Positions 25,644-33,348 of a stretch of DNA of 39,306 bases are shown in pieces. Each line of letters opens with the position of its first letter. Positions within the stretch are counted from its first letter, which is position 1. This stretch comes from an uncultured Verrucomicrobiota bacterium (GTDB lineage Bacteria; Verrucomicrobiota; Kiritimatiellia; SS1-B-03-39; UBA6053). Where the stretch lies: contig CAKZLZ010000170.1 of assembly GCA_937127435.1 (NCBI GenBank), positions 1-39,306 on the forward strand. Direction: 5' to 3'. The notes under the pieces were generated by a model that was not told the DNA's origin, did no database searches, and worked only from the letters and a program-made list of their open reading frames with translations. A program made the position numbers and the translations under genes.

Positions 25644-26990
25644 TTAGGAATTCTTAAAATAGCGTTTGGTCTCCGATGCGATCACCCCGCTAAGAAGAAT
25701 GAGACTCACCAGATTGGGAATCGTCATCAGCGCATTCGCCACATCCGCAAAATTCCACACCAGATCAATTTGCACCATCGCCCCGAACATCACCGCAGCC
25801 ACCCAAAGCAAACGATAAGGAAAAATGGCTTTTTCCCCAAACAAATATTCGACCGCCCGTTCACCGTAATAAGACCAGCCGAGAATCGTGGAAAGCACAA
25901 ATGTCATCAGGCCGAAGGTGAGAATAAACGGCCCCAGTCCCGGCAATTGACCAAAGGCAAGTTGACTGAGCTCCTGTTTATCCGCCGCATTCATCCATTC
26001 ACCGGAACCCACAATCACCAATCCGGTCAACAAACAAATCACCACCGTATCCCAAAAAGTGGCGGTGGCTGAAATTAAAGCCTGCCGGACCGGATCGGAT
26101 GAACGGGCGGCGGCCGACACAATCGGTGCACTTCCCATTCCCGCTTCATTGGAGAACAAGCCCCGCGCAATCCCCATTTGCACTGTTTTCGCAATCACCG
26201 CCCCGGAGAATCCGCCAACCGCCGCATGACCACTGATCGAACTGCTGAAAATCAGTTTCAGGGTCGCGGGTAATTCCTGAATGTTCATCCCAATCAAAAT
26301 CAAACATCCAAACACATAAATCACCGCCATAAACGGCACCAGAAAGCTACAGACTTTCGAAATGGATTTGATTCCGCCCAGAATGACCACTGCCGTCAAT
26401 ACGGTAAGTATTAATCCGGTCATCCAATGCGGAACATGGGGAAACCAAGTGCTCTCAAGCGAAACTTTATCAACCATTCCTGCAATGGTGTTGGATTGTA
26501 CCATATTGCCAATCCCGAAAGCGGCGATGGCAGTAAATGCGGCAAACGCAATGGCCAACGGCTTCATCCCCAATCCTTTATCCAGGACTACCATGGGGCC
26601 GCCGACATAGTGACCGTCCGGATGTTTCTCCCGGTATTTCACAGATAGTAAACACTCACCGTATTTGGTGGCGATACCGAAGAGTCCCGTCAACCACATC
26701 CAGACCAAAGCGCCGGGTCCCCCGATAAGGATCGCACCCGCAACCCCGAAAATATTTCCGGTGCCTACCGTCGCCGCCAACGCGGTGGTCAATGAAGCGA
26801 AAGGACTGACTTCTCCGGGGCTTTCCGGATCAGGACGAACAGAATCCCGAATCCCCTTGAAAATAAATTTCTGCATAAACCCCAAACGAAACGTAAGAAA
26901 TAAATGCGTACCAAACAACAAGATCACCATGGGAATGCCCCACACGATACCGCTCATGGAAGAAAAAAGATCAGTGAGATTTTGCAACAT
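25644..26990 (-). CDS. AGCS sodium:alanine/glycine symporter
   Basis: A 448-residue membrane protein with about ten to eleven helices. It matches the alanine or glycine:cation symporter family: VGTGNIFGVAGAILIGGPGALVWMW (about 75-99) followed by GIATKYGECLL, FGIGNMVQSNTIAG, and ARGLFSNEAGMGSAPI (about 277-292), all family hallmarks. It takes up small neutral amino acids with Na+. The ribosome site is AGGGAA. It is divergent from the DoxX-like gene and stands alone. No glycine riboswitch was recognised in its leader. Confidence 0.93.
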   Translation of the reverse strand: MLQNLTDLFSSMSGIVWGIPMVILLFGTHLFLTFRLGFMQKFIFKGIRDSVRPDPESPGEVSPFASLTTALAATVGTGNIFGVAGAILIGGPGALVWMWLTGLFGIATKYGECLLSVKYREKHPDGHYVGGPMVVLDKGLGMKPLAIAFAAFTAIAAFGIGNMVQSNTIAGMVDKVSLESTWFPHVPHWMTGLILTVLTAVVILGGIKSISKVCSFLVPFMAVIYVFGCLILIGMNIQELPATLKLIFSSSISGHAAVGGFSGAVIAKTVQMGIARGLFSNEAGMGSAPIVSAAARSSDPVRQALISATATFWDTVVICLLTGLVIVGSGEWMNAADKQELSQLAFGQLPGLGPFILTFGLMTFVLSTILGWSYYGERAVEYLFGEKAIFPYRLLWVAAVMFGAMVQIDLVWNFADVANALMTIPNLVSLILLSGVIASETKRYFKNS

Positions 26991-27117
26991 GGAGTTCCCT
27001 ATGGTTTAACTTGAAAAACATAGGTCATCCATAACTCCCTCGGTTTAAAGGAAAAGCCGAAAATGACCCGAGCTTGCCAGAAAGTCTGAGGAACCCCGAA
27101 CCACCCAACCTACCCAT

Positions 27118-27540
27118 ATGAAAAAAATTGCCTTCCTTCTGCTTCGAATCGTACCTGCGACCATACTTCTGCAGACCCTCTATTTTAAATTTACGGCCGC
27201 ACCGGAATCCGTAAGCATTTTCCAACAACTGGGTCTCGAACCCCATGGCCGCATCGGCATTGGGATATTGGAAGGCATCGCGGCCATTCTCCTGCTCGTT
27301 CCTTGCACCGTGTTGGTTGGTGCCATCCTGGCTTTTGGTCTTATGAGTGGCGCCCTGCTCTCTCACATCACAAAATTGGGTTTCTCCGGTGATATGGGTT
27401 CTTTAGCCTTTATGGCCCTGATCGTTTGGGTCTGCTCACTGATCCTGATTCTGCAACGAATAGCCGGACGCCGCCCCTCACTTCCGACCTCCAACTTCCG
27501 TCTTCCGGCCTCCGGCTACTCCGAATCCCCAAACCCATAG
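27118..27540 (+). CDS. DoxX-like membrane protein with repeat-derived tail
   Basis: A 140-residue protein with four membrane helices (about 5-20, 46-66, 67-86, 97-116) in the DoxX/quinol-oxidase-subunit-like pattern ([34 protein letters not shown]). DoxX-like proteins are widespread; the function is mostly unknown. The last about 20 residues (from SLPTSNF) are encoded by heptanucleotide repeats and are probably not part of the conserved fold. The 3' end overlaps that of the convergent trpB gene by 25 nt. Confidence 0.8.
   Translation: MKKIAFLLLRIVPATILLQTLYFKFTAAPESVSIFQQLGLEPHGRIGIGILEGIAAILLLVPCTVLVGAILAFGLMSGALLSHITKLGFSGDMGSLAFMALIVWVCSLILILQRIAGRRPSLPTSNFRLPASGYSESPNP
27481..27529. repeat. 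Heptanucleotide repeat tract inside convergent gene ends
   Basis: From 27481 seven 7-nt units follow in phase: CTTCCGA, CCTCCAA, CTTCCGT, CTTCCGG, CCTCCGG, CTACTCC, GAATCCC, with consensus YTTCCRN decaying to the right. The tract encodes the C-terminal tail of the DoxX-like protein and includes the trpB stop codon (27516-27518). It has the same 7-nt period as the tract at 20362-20454, with a different unit. Confidence 0.8.
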
Positions 27541-28733
27541 TTCTCGACCACGAAATCGAGATCTTTATCCCCGCGGCCGGAAAGGTTCAGCAGGATGGTG
27601 CCATGTTTCATTTCTTTGGCTTTTTCCATGGCAAAGGCCACCGCGTGCGCACTTTCCAGGGCACAAATAATCCCTTCCTGACGACTCAAGGTAAAAAAGG
27701 CATCGATACAGGCTTTGTCGTCGGCCGTTGCATATTGAATGCGCCCCGCGTCTTTCAGATGACAATGCTCAGGACCCGTTCCCGGATAATCCAAACCACT
27801 GGCCACCGAATACACCGGCGAAGGTTCGCCCTTCTCATCCTGCAACAGATAACATTTAAATCCATGAATCACTCCCGGCATTCCATAAGTCATGGTTGCC
27901 GCATGGTCGCCGGTTGCCGGTCCCCGCCCCAAAGGCTCCACTCCCCAGATTTCGCAGGAGTCATTGAGGAAGGCCGAGAAAATCCCCATGGCATTACTGC
28001 CGCCGCCCACACAGGCACAAACCACATCCGGATTTCCTCCGGTCATTTCATGAAATTGTGCACGGGCTTCAATCCCCACCACACTTTGAAAATCGCGCAC
28101 CATCATCGGGAAAGGATGCGGTCCCACCACCGAACCAATACAGTAGATGGTATTTTCCGGATCTTTTAAATAGGATTCAAAGGCCGAATCGACTGCTTCT
28201 TTAAGCGTTTTTAATCCGTGGGAAACCGGCACCACTTTGGCCCCCAACAATTTCATCCGCACCACATTGGGATGCTCCTTGGCAATATCCACCTCCCCCA
28301 TATGAATTTCACATTCCAAACCGAAATAGGCCGCCGCCGTCGCCAAAGCCACCCCGTGCTGACCCGCCCCGGTTTCGGCAATCAGCTTTTTCTTTCCCAT
28401 ATATTTGGCCAGCAGCCCTTCACCCATACAGTGATTCAACTTGTGAGCACCGGTATGATTCAAGTCTTCGCGCTTCATATAAATTTGCGCACCGCCACAA
28501 AGCTCAGACAAGCGGGCGGCATGATAAACCGGCGTGGGCCGTCCCTGATAGTGCTTATAAATCGACCGGAGTTCTTCAATAAAACGGTGAGAGCGGCTGA
28601 TCTTCAGGTAGGCATCGTGAATTTCCTTCATCGGTCCCACCAGTTGAGGAGGAATAAATGCACCGCCATAGTCACCAAAGTTCCCGTTAGCATCAGGTGT
28701 GGTCTCGAAATATTTACTATAATCCAGCTTCAT
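27516..28733 (-). CDS. trpB: Tryptophan synthase beta chain
   Basis: A 405-residue PLP enzyme making tryptophan from indole and serine. It is close to the usual TrpB1 type: [13 protein letters not shown] near the N-terminus, the PLP lysine in HTGAHKLN (about 92-99), [10 protein letters not shown] with the catalytic Glu, the phosphate-binding [10 protein letters not shown] (about 235-244), [12 protein letters not shown], and NLSGRGDKD near the end. The start at 28733 has GGAGAG upstream; an earlier in-frame ATG would add 47 unrelated residues. It stands alone here: no trpA, trpF or other trp gene is nearby, so the alpha chain must be elsewhere. The stop lies in the heptanucleotide tract. Confidence 0.95.
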   Translation of the reverse strand: MKLDYSKYFETTPDANGNFGDYGGAFIPPQLVGPMKEIHDAYLKISRSHRFIEELRSIYKHYQGRPTPVYHAARLSELCGGAQIYMKREDLNHTGAHKLNHCMGEGLLAKYMGKKKLIAETGAGQHGVALATAAAYFGLECEIHMGEVDIAKEHPNVVRMKLLGAKVVPVSHGLKTLKEAVDSAFESYLKDPENTIYCIGSVVGPHPFPMMVRDFQSVVGIEARAQFHEMTGGNPDVVCACVGGGSNAMGIFSAFLNDSCEIWGVEPLGRGPATGDHAATMTYGMPGVIHGFKCYLLQDEKGEPSPVYSVASGLDYPGTGPEHCHLKDAGRIQYATADDKACIDAFFTLSRQEGIICALESAHAVAFAMEKAKEMKHGTILLNLSGRGDKDLDFVVENYGFGDSE

Positions 28734-29055
28734 CAAAGTCTCTCCGTAGATGGTTTCCATTCGAAATTCGAATAGTAAACTTTCCGGCCATTTATCGCAA
28801 GACCAAGAAATGAAAAACAACTTTAGTGTTTCCTGTAGACAAACTACGGCTATTGAAAACAGGGGCCCAACCACTAACGTATTTTAGGGACCTTCAACAC
28901 CTTCAGCGTAAACGCTTTCAGAGAATCTTCGTAAACGAAGGACTCGGAAGTTAATCCTCAACCACCGGAGTCCCGCTTGCGGGGCGATCGGAATATCTAA
29001 AAAAGCGGCCCGATCCATAAGGACCGGGCCAGAGAGAAAACCAAATGAGAAAACC
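28734..29055. other. Intergenic region between phoU and trpB with hairpins
   Basis: This 322-bp gap holds the trpB leader (28734 to about 28880) and a run of short hairpins: AGCG-TAAA-CGCT (28905-28916), CTTCG-TAAA-CGAAG (28927-28940), CCCGC-TT-GCGGG (28972-28983) and the phoU terminator. The first two share the same TAAA loop. No ORF and no trp leader peptide with tandem Trp codons was found. Confidence 0.6.
28998..29030 (-). terminator. Terminator of the pst-phoU operon
   Basis: On the minus strand GGCCCG pairs with CGGGCC (29007-29030) with a 12-nt loop, followed by CTTTTTTAG. It begins 25 nt past the phoU stop, where the operon should end. Confidence 0.85.
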
Positions 29056-29745
29056 TTAGGCATCGCTCGGGTGCGCCATGTCTCCTAAAACTTCCTTCCG
29101 TCGATGGCGAACGATCTCGCCGGTATCGATGTACAGCACATTTTTAGCAATGCTCGAGGCATGGGCCGCGATCCTTTCCAGGACCCGCATGCCAAGAAAG
29201 CTGTTCAACAGCAGGTCATTTACCTGGTTGCCCTTCATGTAAGTGGAAAGAATTCCCGCAACTTGCAGGCATTTCTGGGAAACCGTTTTATTGTCTGCCC
29301 AAACTTGTTTCGCACTTTCCGCATCCACTTCATTCAAACTGGAACAGGCCATAGAAACCATCACTTCCGTTTGCCCGAACAGGGCAGGAAAATCAATTTC
29401 GTCTGTATTTAATGTACTCTGAACCTCAGCGACCTTAATATTAAGATCATTGATCAACTGGAGAAGGTCCCCAATCCGTTCCAAATCCCGGTTGGATTTC
29501 AAAACTCCGGTCAGATAACGAAGATCGTGGGCGACCGGTTGATGAAGCGCACTGATTTTCAGGCACTCCTCTTCCAAAATCACTTCCTCACGGTCCAAAA
29601 CGTCGTCGGGCACCAACGCCCCTCCCTCACCACTCATTAAGAGGACGATGCGGGCGTTGTTGCGTACGCGTCCAACTTGATCACTCAAGAGGGACTGTAA
29701 CTTTTCTAAATCTCGTTCATAATGTTTATTCACGTAAGTATCCAC
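29056..29745 (-). CDS. phoU: Phosphate-transport regulator PhoU
   Basis: A 229-residue, all-helical protein with the two PhoU repeats. The first has VILEEECLKISALHQPVAHDLRYL (about 75-98) and SNRDLERIGD (about 104-113); the second has NSFLGMRVLERIAAHA (about 183-198). The ERIGD-type segments are the metal-binding motifs of the family. PhoU restrains the Pst transporter and its sensor kinase when phosphate is plentiful. It is the last gene of the operon, 9 nt after the repeat lipoprotein. Confidence 0.94.
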   Translation of the reverse strand: MDTYVNKHYERDLEKLQSLLSDQVGRVRNNARIVLLMSGEGGALVPDDVLDREEVILEEECLKISALHQPVAHDLRYLTGVLKSNRDLERIGDLLQLINDLNIKVAEVQSTLNTDEIDFPALFGQTEVMVSMACSSLNEVDAESAKQVWADNKTVSQKCLQVAGILSTYMKGNQVNDLLLNSFLGMRVLERIAAHASSIAKNVLYIDTGEIVRHRRKEVLGDMAHPSDA

Positions 29746-29754
29746 CTTTTGGGA

Positions 29755-30657
29755 TTACATGGCCATGTAGGCATCGAGGATCGATCCGTCTACAGACTTG
29801 AGGGTTTTGCCGCGGGGGCCGGCTCCGGGGCGAACGACAATCTTGGCAGGCTCACCATGCTGCTCAAAATCTTTCAAAGCTTGAGAGCCTTCCTGGAAAA
29901 CCCACAGACGTCCGTCTTCCAAAACCACGACGTAGCCGGGTTTGGTCAATGCGTATTCCATCATGGTGTCACGATCGGTTCCCTTGAGGGTCATGCCCCT
30001 GGGACCGGCGCCGGGAAGAGAAACCATTTTGGCGGGTTCTCCGTGTTCCATAAATTGCGCCAGCTCTTCTGAACCTTCTTCAAACACCCACAGACGACCG
30101 TCATCCATGAACACTTTATAGCCGGGTTTGGTCAACGCGTATTCCAGCATGGTATCCCGATCCGTTCCCTTCAGGGTCATACGTTTGGGACCCGCGCCGG
30201 GAAGTGAAACCATTTTGGCGGGTTCTCCGTGTTCCATAAATTGGGCCAGATCTTCTGAGCCTTCTTCGAACACCCACAAACGTCCCTCATCCATGAATAC
30301 TTTGAACCCGGGTTGGGTCAGCATGTATTCCATCATGGTATCACGATCGGTTCCTTTAAGCGTCATCCGATTGGGACCTGCAGCAGGCAACACCACAATT
30401 TTTGCCGGCTCGCCTTCTTCGATGAATTTTTTCAAATCTTCAGAGCCTTCTTCGAAAACCCACAAGCGTCCGTCTTCTAAAAGGGTCACATAACCGGGTT
30501 TATCCCATTCCGTACCGAGTTTTTCGGCGTGGGGATTGGCAGGAGCGGCAGAGACGGCAGCCGCGGTTTCTTTTGCGGGACTGGAGGTTGAAGCACAGCC
30601 GGTGATAGCTGAAACGACAGACAAGCATATACAACCAAGAGTAAGTTTATTTTTCAT
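29755..30657 (-). CDS. Lipoprotein of four 62-residue repeats in the pst operon
   Basis: A 300-residue lipoprotein with lipobox ITGC (Cys 21), an Ala/Pro-rich linker to about residue 50, then four tandem 62-residue repeats that fill the rest: 53-114, 115-176, 177-238 and 239-300. Each repeat reads roughly K-P-G-Y, then DGRLWVFEEGSEDL, then GEPAK-V-LP-AGP, then MTLKGTDRDTM-EY. Repeats 2 and 3 are nearly the same. No known domain is recognised. The charged, aromatic repeat could bind a small ligand or another protein. It is encoded between pstB (45 nt away) and phoU (9 nt away), so it should be made under phosphate limitation and sit in the outer or inner membrane leaflet facing the periplasm. 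Function unknown. Confidence 0.85.
   Translation of the reverse strand: MKNKLTLGCICLSVVSAITGCASTSSPAKETAAAVSAAPANPHAEKLGTEWDKPGYVTLLEDGRLWVFEEGSEDLKKFIEEGEPAKIVVLPAAGPNRMTLKGTDRDTMMEYMLTQPGFKVFMDEGRLWVFEEGSEDLAQFMEHGEPAKMVSLPGAGPKRMTLKGTDRDTMLEYALTKPGYKVFMDDGRLWVFEEGSEELAQFMEHGEPAKMVSLPGAGPRGMTLKGTDRDTMMEYALTKPGYVVVLEDGRLWVFQEGSQALKDFEQHGEPAKIVVRPGAGPRGKTLKSVDGSILDAYMAM
29758..30501 (-). repeat. Four in-frame 186-bp tandem repeats
   Basis: The coding repeats are exactly 186 nt each (744 nt in all) with no gaps between units. The DNA of repeats 2 and 3 is nearly the same over long stretches, including third codon positions, which points to recent tandem duplication. The first and last units are more diverged, especially the last 20 codons of unit 4. 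Confidence 0.88.
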
Positions 30658-30702
30658 AATGAGATTTCCTATTTCTGATTTGGGGAGGGTGCGGGAAAGT
30701 GA

Positions 30703-31569
30703 TCAACCAAAGCGGCCAGTCACGTAATCAAGGGTTTCCTGTAAGTGTGGTTTTTGGAAAATAGTGGGCGTCGGGCCGTATTCAATCAGGCGGCCCAAGT
30801 ACATAAACGCGGTATAGTCACTGGCCCGGGAGGCCTGTTGCATGTTGTGGGTCACGATGAAAACGGTGTACTGCCCTTTGAGGTCTTCGAGCAGGTTTTC
30901 AATTTTGAGCGTGGCAATCGGGTCCAACGCGGAACAGGGCTCGTCCATCAGCAGTACTTCTGGTTCCGCGGCAATCGCCCGGGCAATACACAGACGCTGT
31001 TGCTGTCCACCGGAAAGACCCAGCGCACTTTCATGCAAACGGTCTTTCACTTCGTCCCAAATGGCTCCCCCGCGCAAACTACGTTCGCAAACTTCATCCA
31101 AAACTTTCTTGTTGTTCTCTCCGTCGATTCGAAGGGAGTACACCACGTTTTCATAGATGGACATGGGAAAGGGGTTCGGCTTTTGAAAAACCATGCCCAT
31201 GCGTTTGCGGAGTTCGATCACATCCACGCCCGGGGCATAAATGGAATCGCCTTCCAACGTCATCTCTCCATCAATTTTTACGATATCAATCAAATCATTG
31301 ATTCGGTTGACGCAACGGAGCAAGGTAGACTTTCCGCAACCGGAAGGCCCTACCAAAGCCGTGACTTTCCCTTTCGGGACTTTGAAGTTGATGTCAAACA
31401 ATGCCTGTTTTGCACCGTAGTGCAGATTGAAATTACGAGTTTCCAGACAGGACTGTTCCTGATCCAACTCAGGATGAATTTCCGAAGTGAAAGGTTCGCC
31501 AGCAGCAATGGCCGCCAGACGGTTGGTGTTGTCCGGAACAGTTTCGGGGATTGAGATAGGTGCGTTCAT
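30703..31569 (-). CDS. pstB: Phosphate ABC transporter ATPase
   Basis: A 288-residue ATPase. Walker A is GPSGCGKST (74-82), the Q-loop [15 protein letters not shown] is the PstB hallmark, the signature is LSGGQQQRL, and Walker B is [14 protein letters not shown] 40-residue N-terminal extension without a domain precedes the ABC core, slightly longer than usual. It drives phosphate import through PstA/PstC. The gene lies 27 nt after pstA. No Shine-Dalgarno is visible at the start. Confidence 0.96.
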   Translation of the reverse strand: MNAPISIPETVPDNTNRLAAIAAGEPFTSEIHPELDQEQSCLETRNFNLHYGAKQALFDINFKVPKGKVTALVGPSGCGKSTLLRCVNRINDLIDIVKIDGEMTLEGDSIYAPGVDVIELRKRMGMVFQKPNPFPMSIYENVVYSLRIDGENNKKVLDEVCERSLRGGAIWDEVKDRLHESALGLSGGQQQRLCIARAIAAEPEVLLMDEPCSALDPIATLKIENLLEDLKGQYTVFIVTHNMQQASRASDYTAFMYLGRLIEYGPTPTIFQKPHLQETLDYVTGRFG

Positions 31570-31596
31570 AAGAAAGGTAATTTAAGAAGGTTGAGG

Positions 31597-33348
31597 TTAA
31601 ACCGCGGAGCCTTTGAAGCGTTTTTTGAGTTTGGCACGAATGCCAACCCCGGTAAGGTTAAGGAGGAAAATAATCAGGATCAGCAGGAAGGTCGTGGTGT
31701 ACACCATCGGTTTCGCAGCTTCACTGTTTTGACTTTGGAAACCCAGGTCATAGATGTGAAATCCCAGATGCATAAAGGAACGTTCGAGATGCAGAAACGG
31801 TGCGTAACTGTCAAACGGAAGTTCCGGAGCCAGTTTCACCGCTCCTACTAACATCAACGGCGCCACTTCCCCTGCCCCACGGGCCATGGAAAGAATCATA
31901 CCGGTCATCACCCCGGGCATCGCCCGAGGAATCACGATCCGTTTGATGGTCTGCCATTTTGAGGCGCCACAAGCGTAAGATCCTTCCCGCATAGAGTTGG
32001 GAACCGCAGCCAGGGCTTCCTCGGTGGCAACAATCACCACCGGTAACGTGAGCAGGGCCAAAGTCAGGGCTGCCCATAAAATTCCACCCGTACCAAAAGT
32101 CGGAGAAGGAAGTTTTTCGGAGAAGAAAATTTCATCAATCGTTCCCCCCATGATGTAGCAGAAGAATCCCAGACCAAATACCCCGAAGACAATACTGGGA
32201 ACTCCGGCGAGGTTATTGATCGCGATGCGTACCACCGTCACAATCGGTCCCGGTTTCGCGTATTCACGAAGGTAGAGCGCAGCCAAAACCCCGATGGGTG
32301 ATACCAACAGCGCCATAATCAAGGTCATAAGTACGGTCCCGAAAATCGCAGGCCAAACCCCACCTTCACTGTTCGCTTCCCGTGGTTCCGAGGTCAGATA
32401 TTCGATCCAGCGAGAAATATAGATCCCGACTTTGTTTCCTGCATTCAACCGGTTGGCCGGATAGGCACGCACGATTTCCGAAACGTGAATATCCACATCC
32501 TGACCCGAAGCCGTTTGCATGGTCATTACAAAGCGGGCATTTTCCTGATCCAATGCCTGAATTTCTTTCACCAATGCATCATATTTTTGGGACAGGGTAT
32601 CCAGCGGTTGCCGGTTGTCTTCAACGACTTTGCGGTATTCATCGGAATCCTTCCCGAATTCTAATTCGGTTTGGCGGATCGCGAGTCGACGTTTTTCCAT
32701 CGCATGATTGAGTTTACCCAAGCCTTTCTTTTCAAGTTTCCGGCGACGTTCACGACGCTCGCGAACTTCTCCGTGATGACTCTTGAATTGTTCCCATGTC
32801 GCTTCGGGCGTATCTGCAACCACCTCTTCGCCAATCTGGAACTTAAGGGGGGTGCCGTAAAACCTTCCCCAGGTGAGACGTTCCAAGAGCACGGCCCATT
32901 CGGGTTCTTTGAGCCCGCCTTCGGCAACTTCGAAATCGGCAACCCAGTTAAAATGTTCGCCGGAAACCCGGAAGTTTCCGGTACGAATCAGTTTACGGGA
33001 AGCTTCGCCGTCATTGTCTTCCACGACTTTACGAAAGGATTCAGGCATCTCATCCAATCGGCTTGCCGGTGGAATAAAGGTTCCGCGACGGGTGACTTCA
33101 CCCATATGTACGGTGCCATCATGTAACGTGGCTTCGACAATCGGCACCGGCCAAAAAGTTTTGGTACCATTATAGAAAACGAAAGAGAGCAAGGAGATGA
33201 TCATCACCATACACAGCACCATCGATCCACCGGTGAGCCAGAGGGCTGGCTCCGCACGGGAGATGAGTGAGGCCGCAGGTGAGGAAATCCGGCGACGGGT
33301 CGCGGGTACGGAGGACTGCTTGTCTGAAGAGGTCTGCGTGTCGTTCAT
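31597..33348 (-). CDS. pstA: PstA permease with extracytoplasmic coiled-coil insert
   Basis: A 583-residue permease, about twice the E. coli length (296). The first membrane helix is about 36-59. A long non-membrane stretch (60-330) follows, including a highly charged coiled-coil-like segment (about 182-272, with ERRERRRKLEKKG and KYDALVKEIQALDQEN). The usual MetI-type core (331-575) comes last, with the EAA-loop ACGASKWQTIKRIVIPRA. The insert lies between helix 1 and the core, so it should face the periplasm. It overlaps pstC by ATGA. Enlarged PstA proteins occur next to enlarged PstC in some Gram-negative groups. Confidence 0.92.
   Translation of the reverse strand: MNDTQTSSDKQSSVPATRRRISSPAASLISRAEPALWLTGGSMVLCMVMIISLLSFVFYNGTKTFWPVPIVEATLHDGTVHMGEVTRRGTFIPPASRLDEMPESFRKVVEDNDGEASRKLIRTGNFRVSGEHFNWVADFEVAEGGLKEPEWAVLLERLTWGRFYGTPLKFQIGEEVVADTPEATWEQFKSHHGEVRERRERRRKLEKKGLGKLNHAMEKRRLAIRQTELEFGKDSDEYRKVVEDNRQPLDTLSQKYDALVKEIQALDQENARFVMTMQTASGQDVDIHVSEIVRAYPANRLNAGNKVGIYISRWIEYLTSEPREANSEGGVWPAIFGTVLMTLIMALLVSPIGVLAALYLREYAKPGPIVTVVRIAINNLAGVPSIVFGVFGLGFFCYIMGGTIDEIFFSEKLPSPTFGTGGILWAALTLALLTLPVVIVATEEALAAVPNSMREGSYACGASKWQTIKRIVIPRAMPGVMTGMILSMARGAGEVAPLMLVGAVKLAPELPFDSYAPFLHLERSFMHLGFHIYDLGFQSQNSEAAKPMVYTTTFLLILIIFLLNLTGVGIRAKLKKRFKGSAV

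Noticed and set aside
26991..27117. Glycine riboswitch upstream of the AGCS symporter
   Set aside because: The 127-nt gap is short for a glycine aptamer plus promoter, and the conserved core could not be found.
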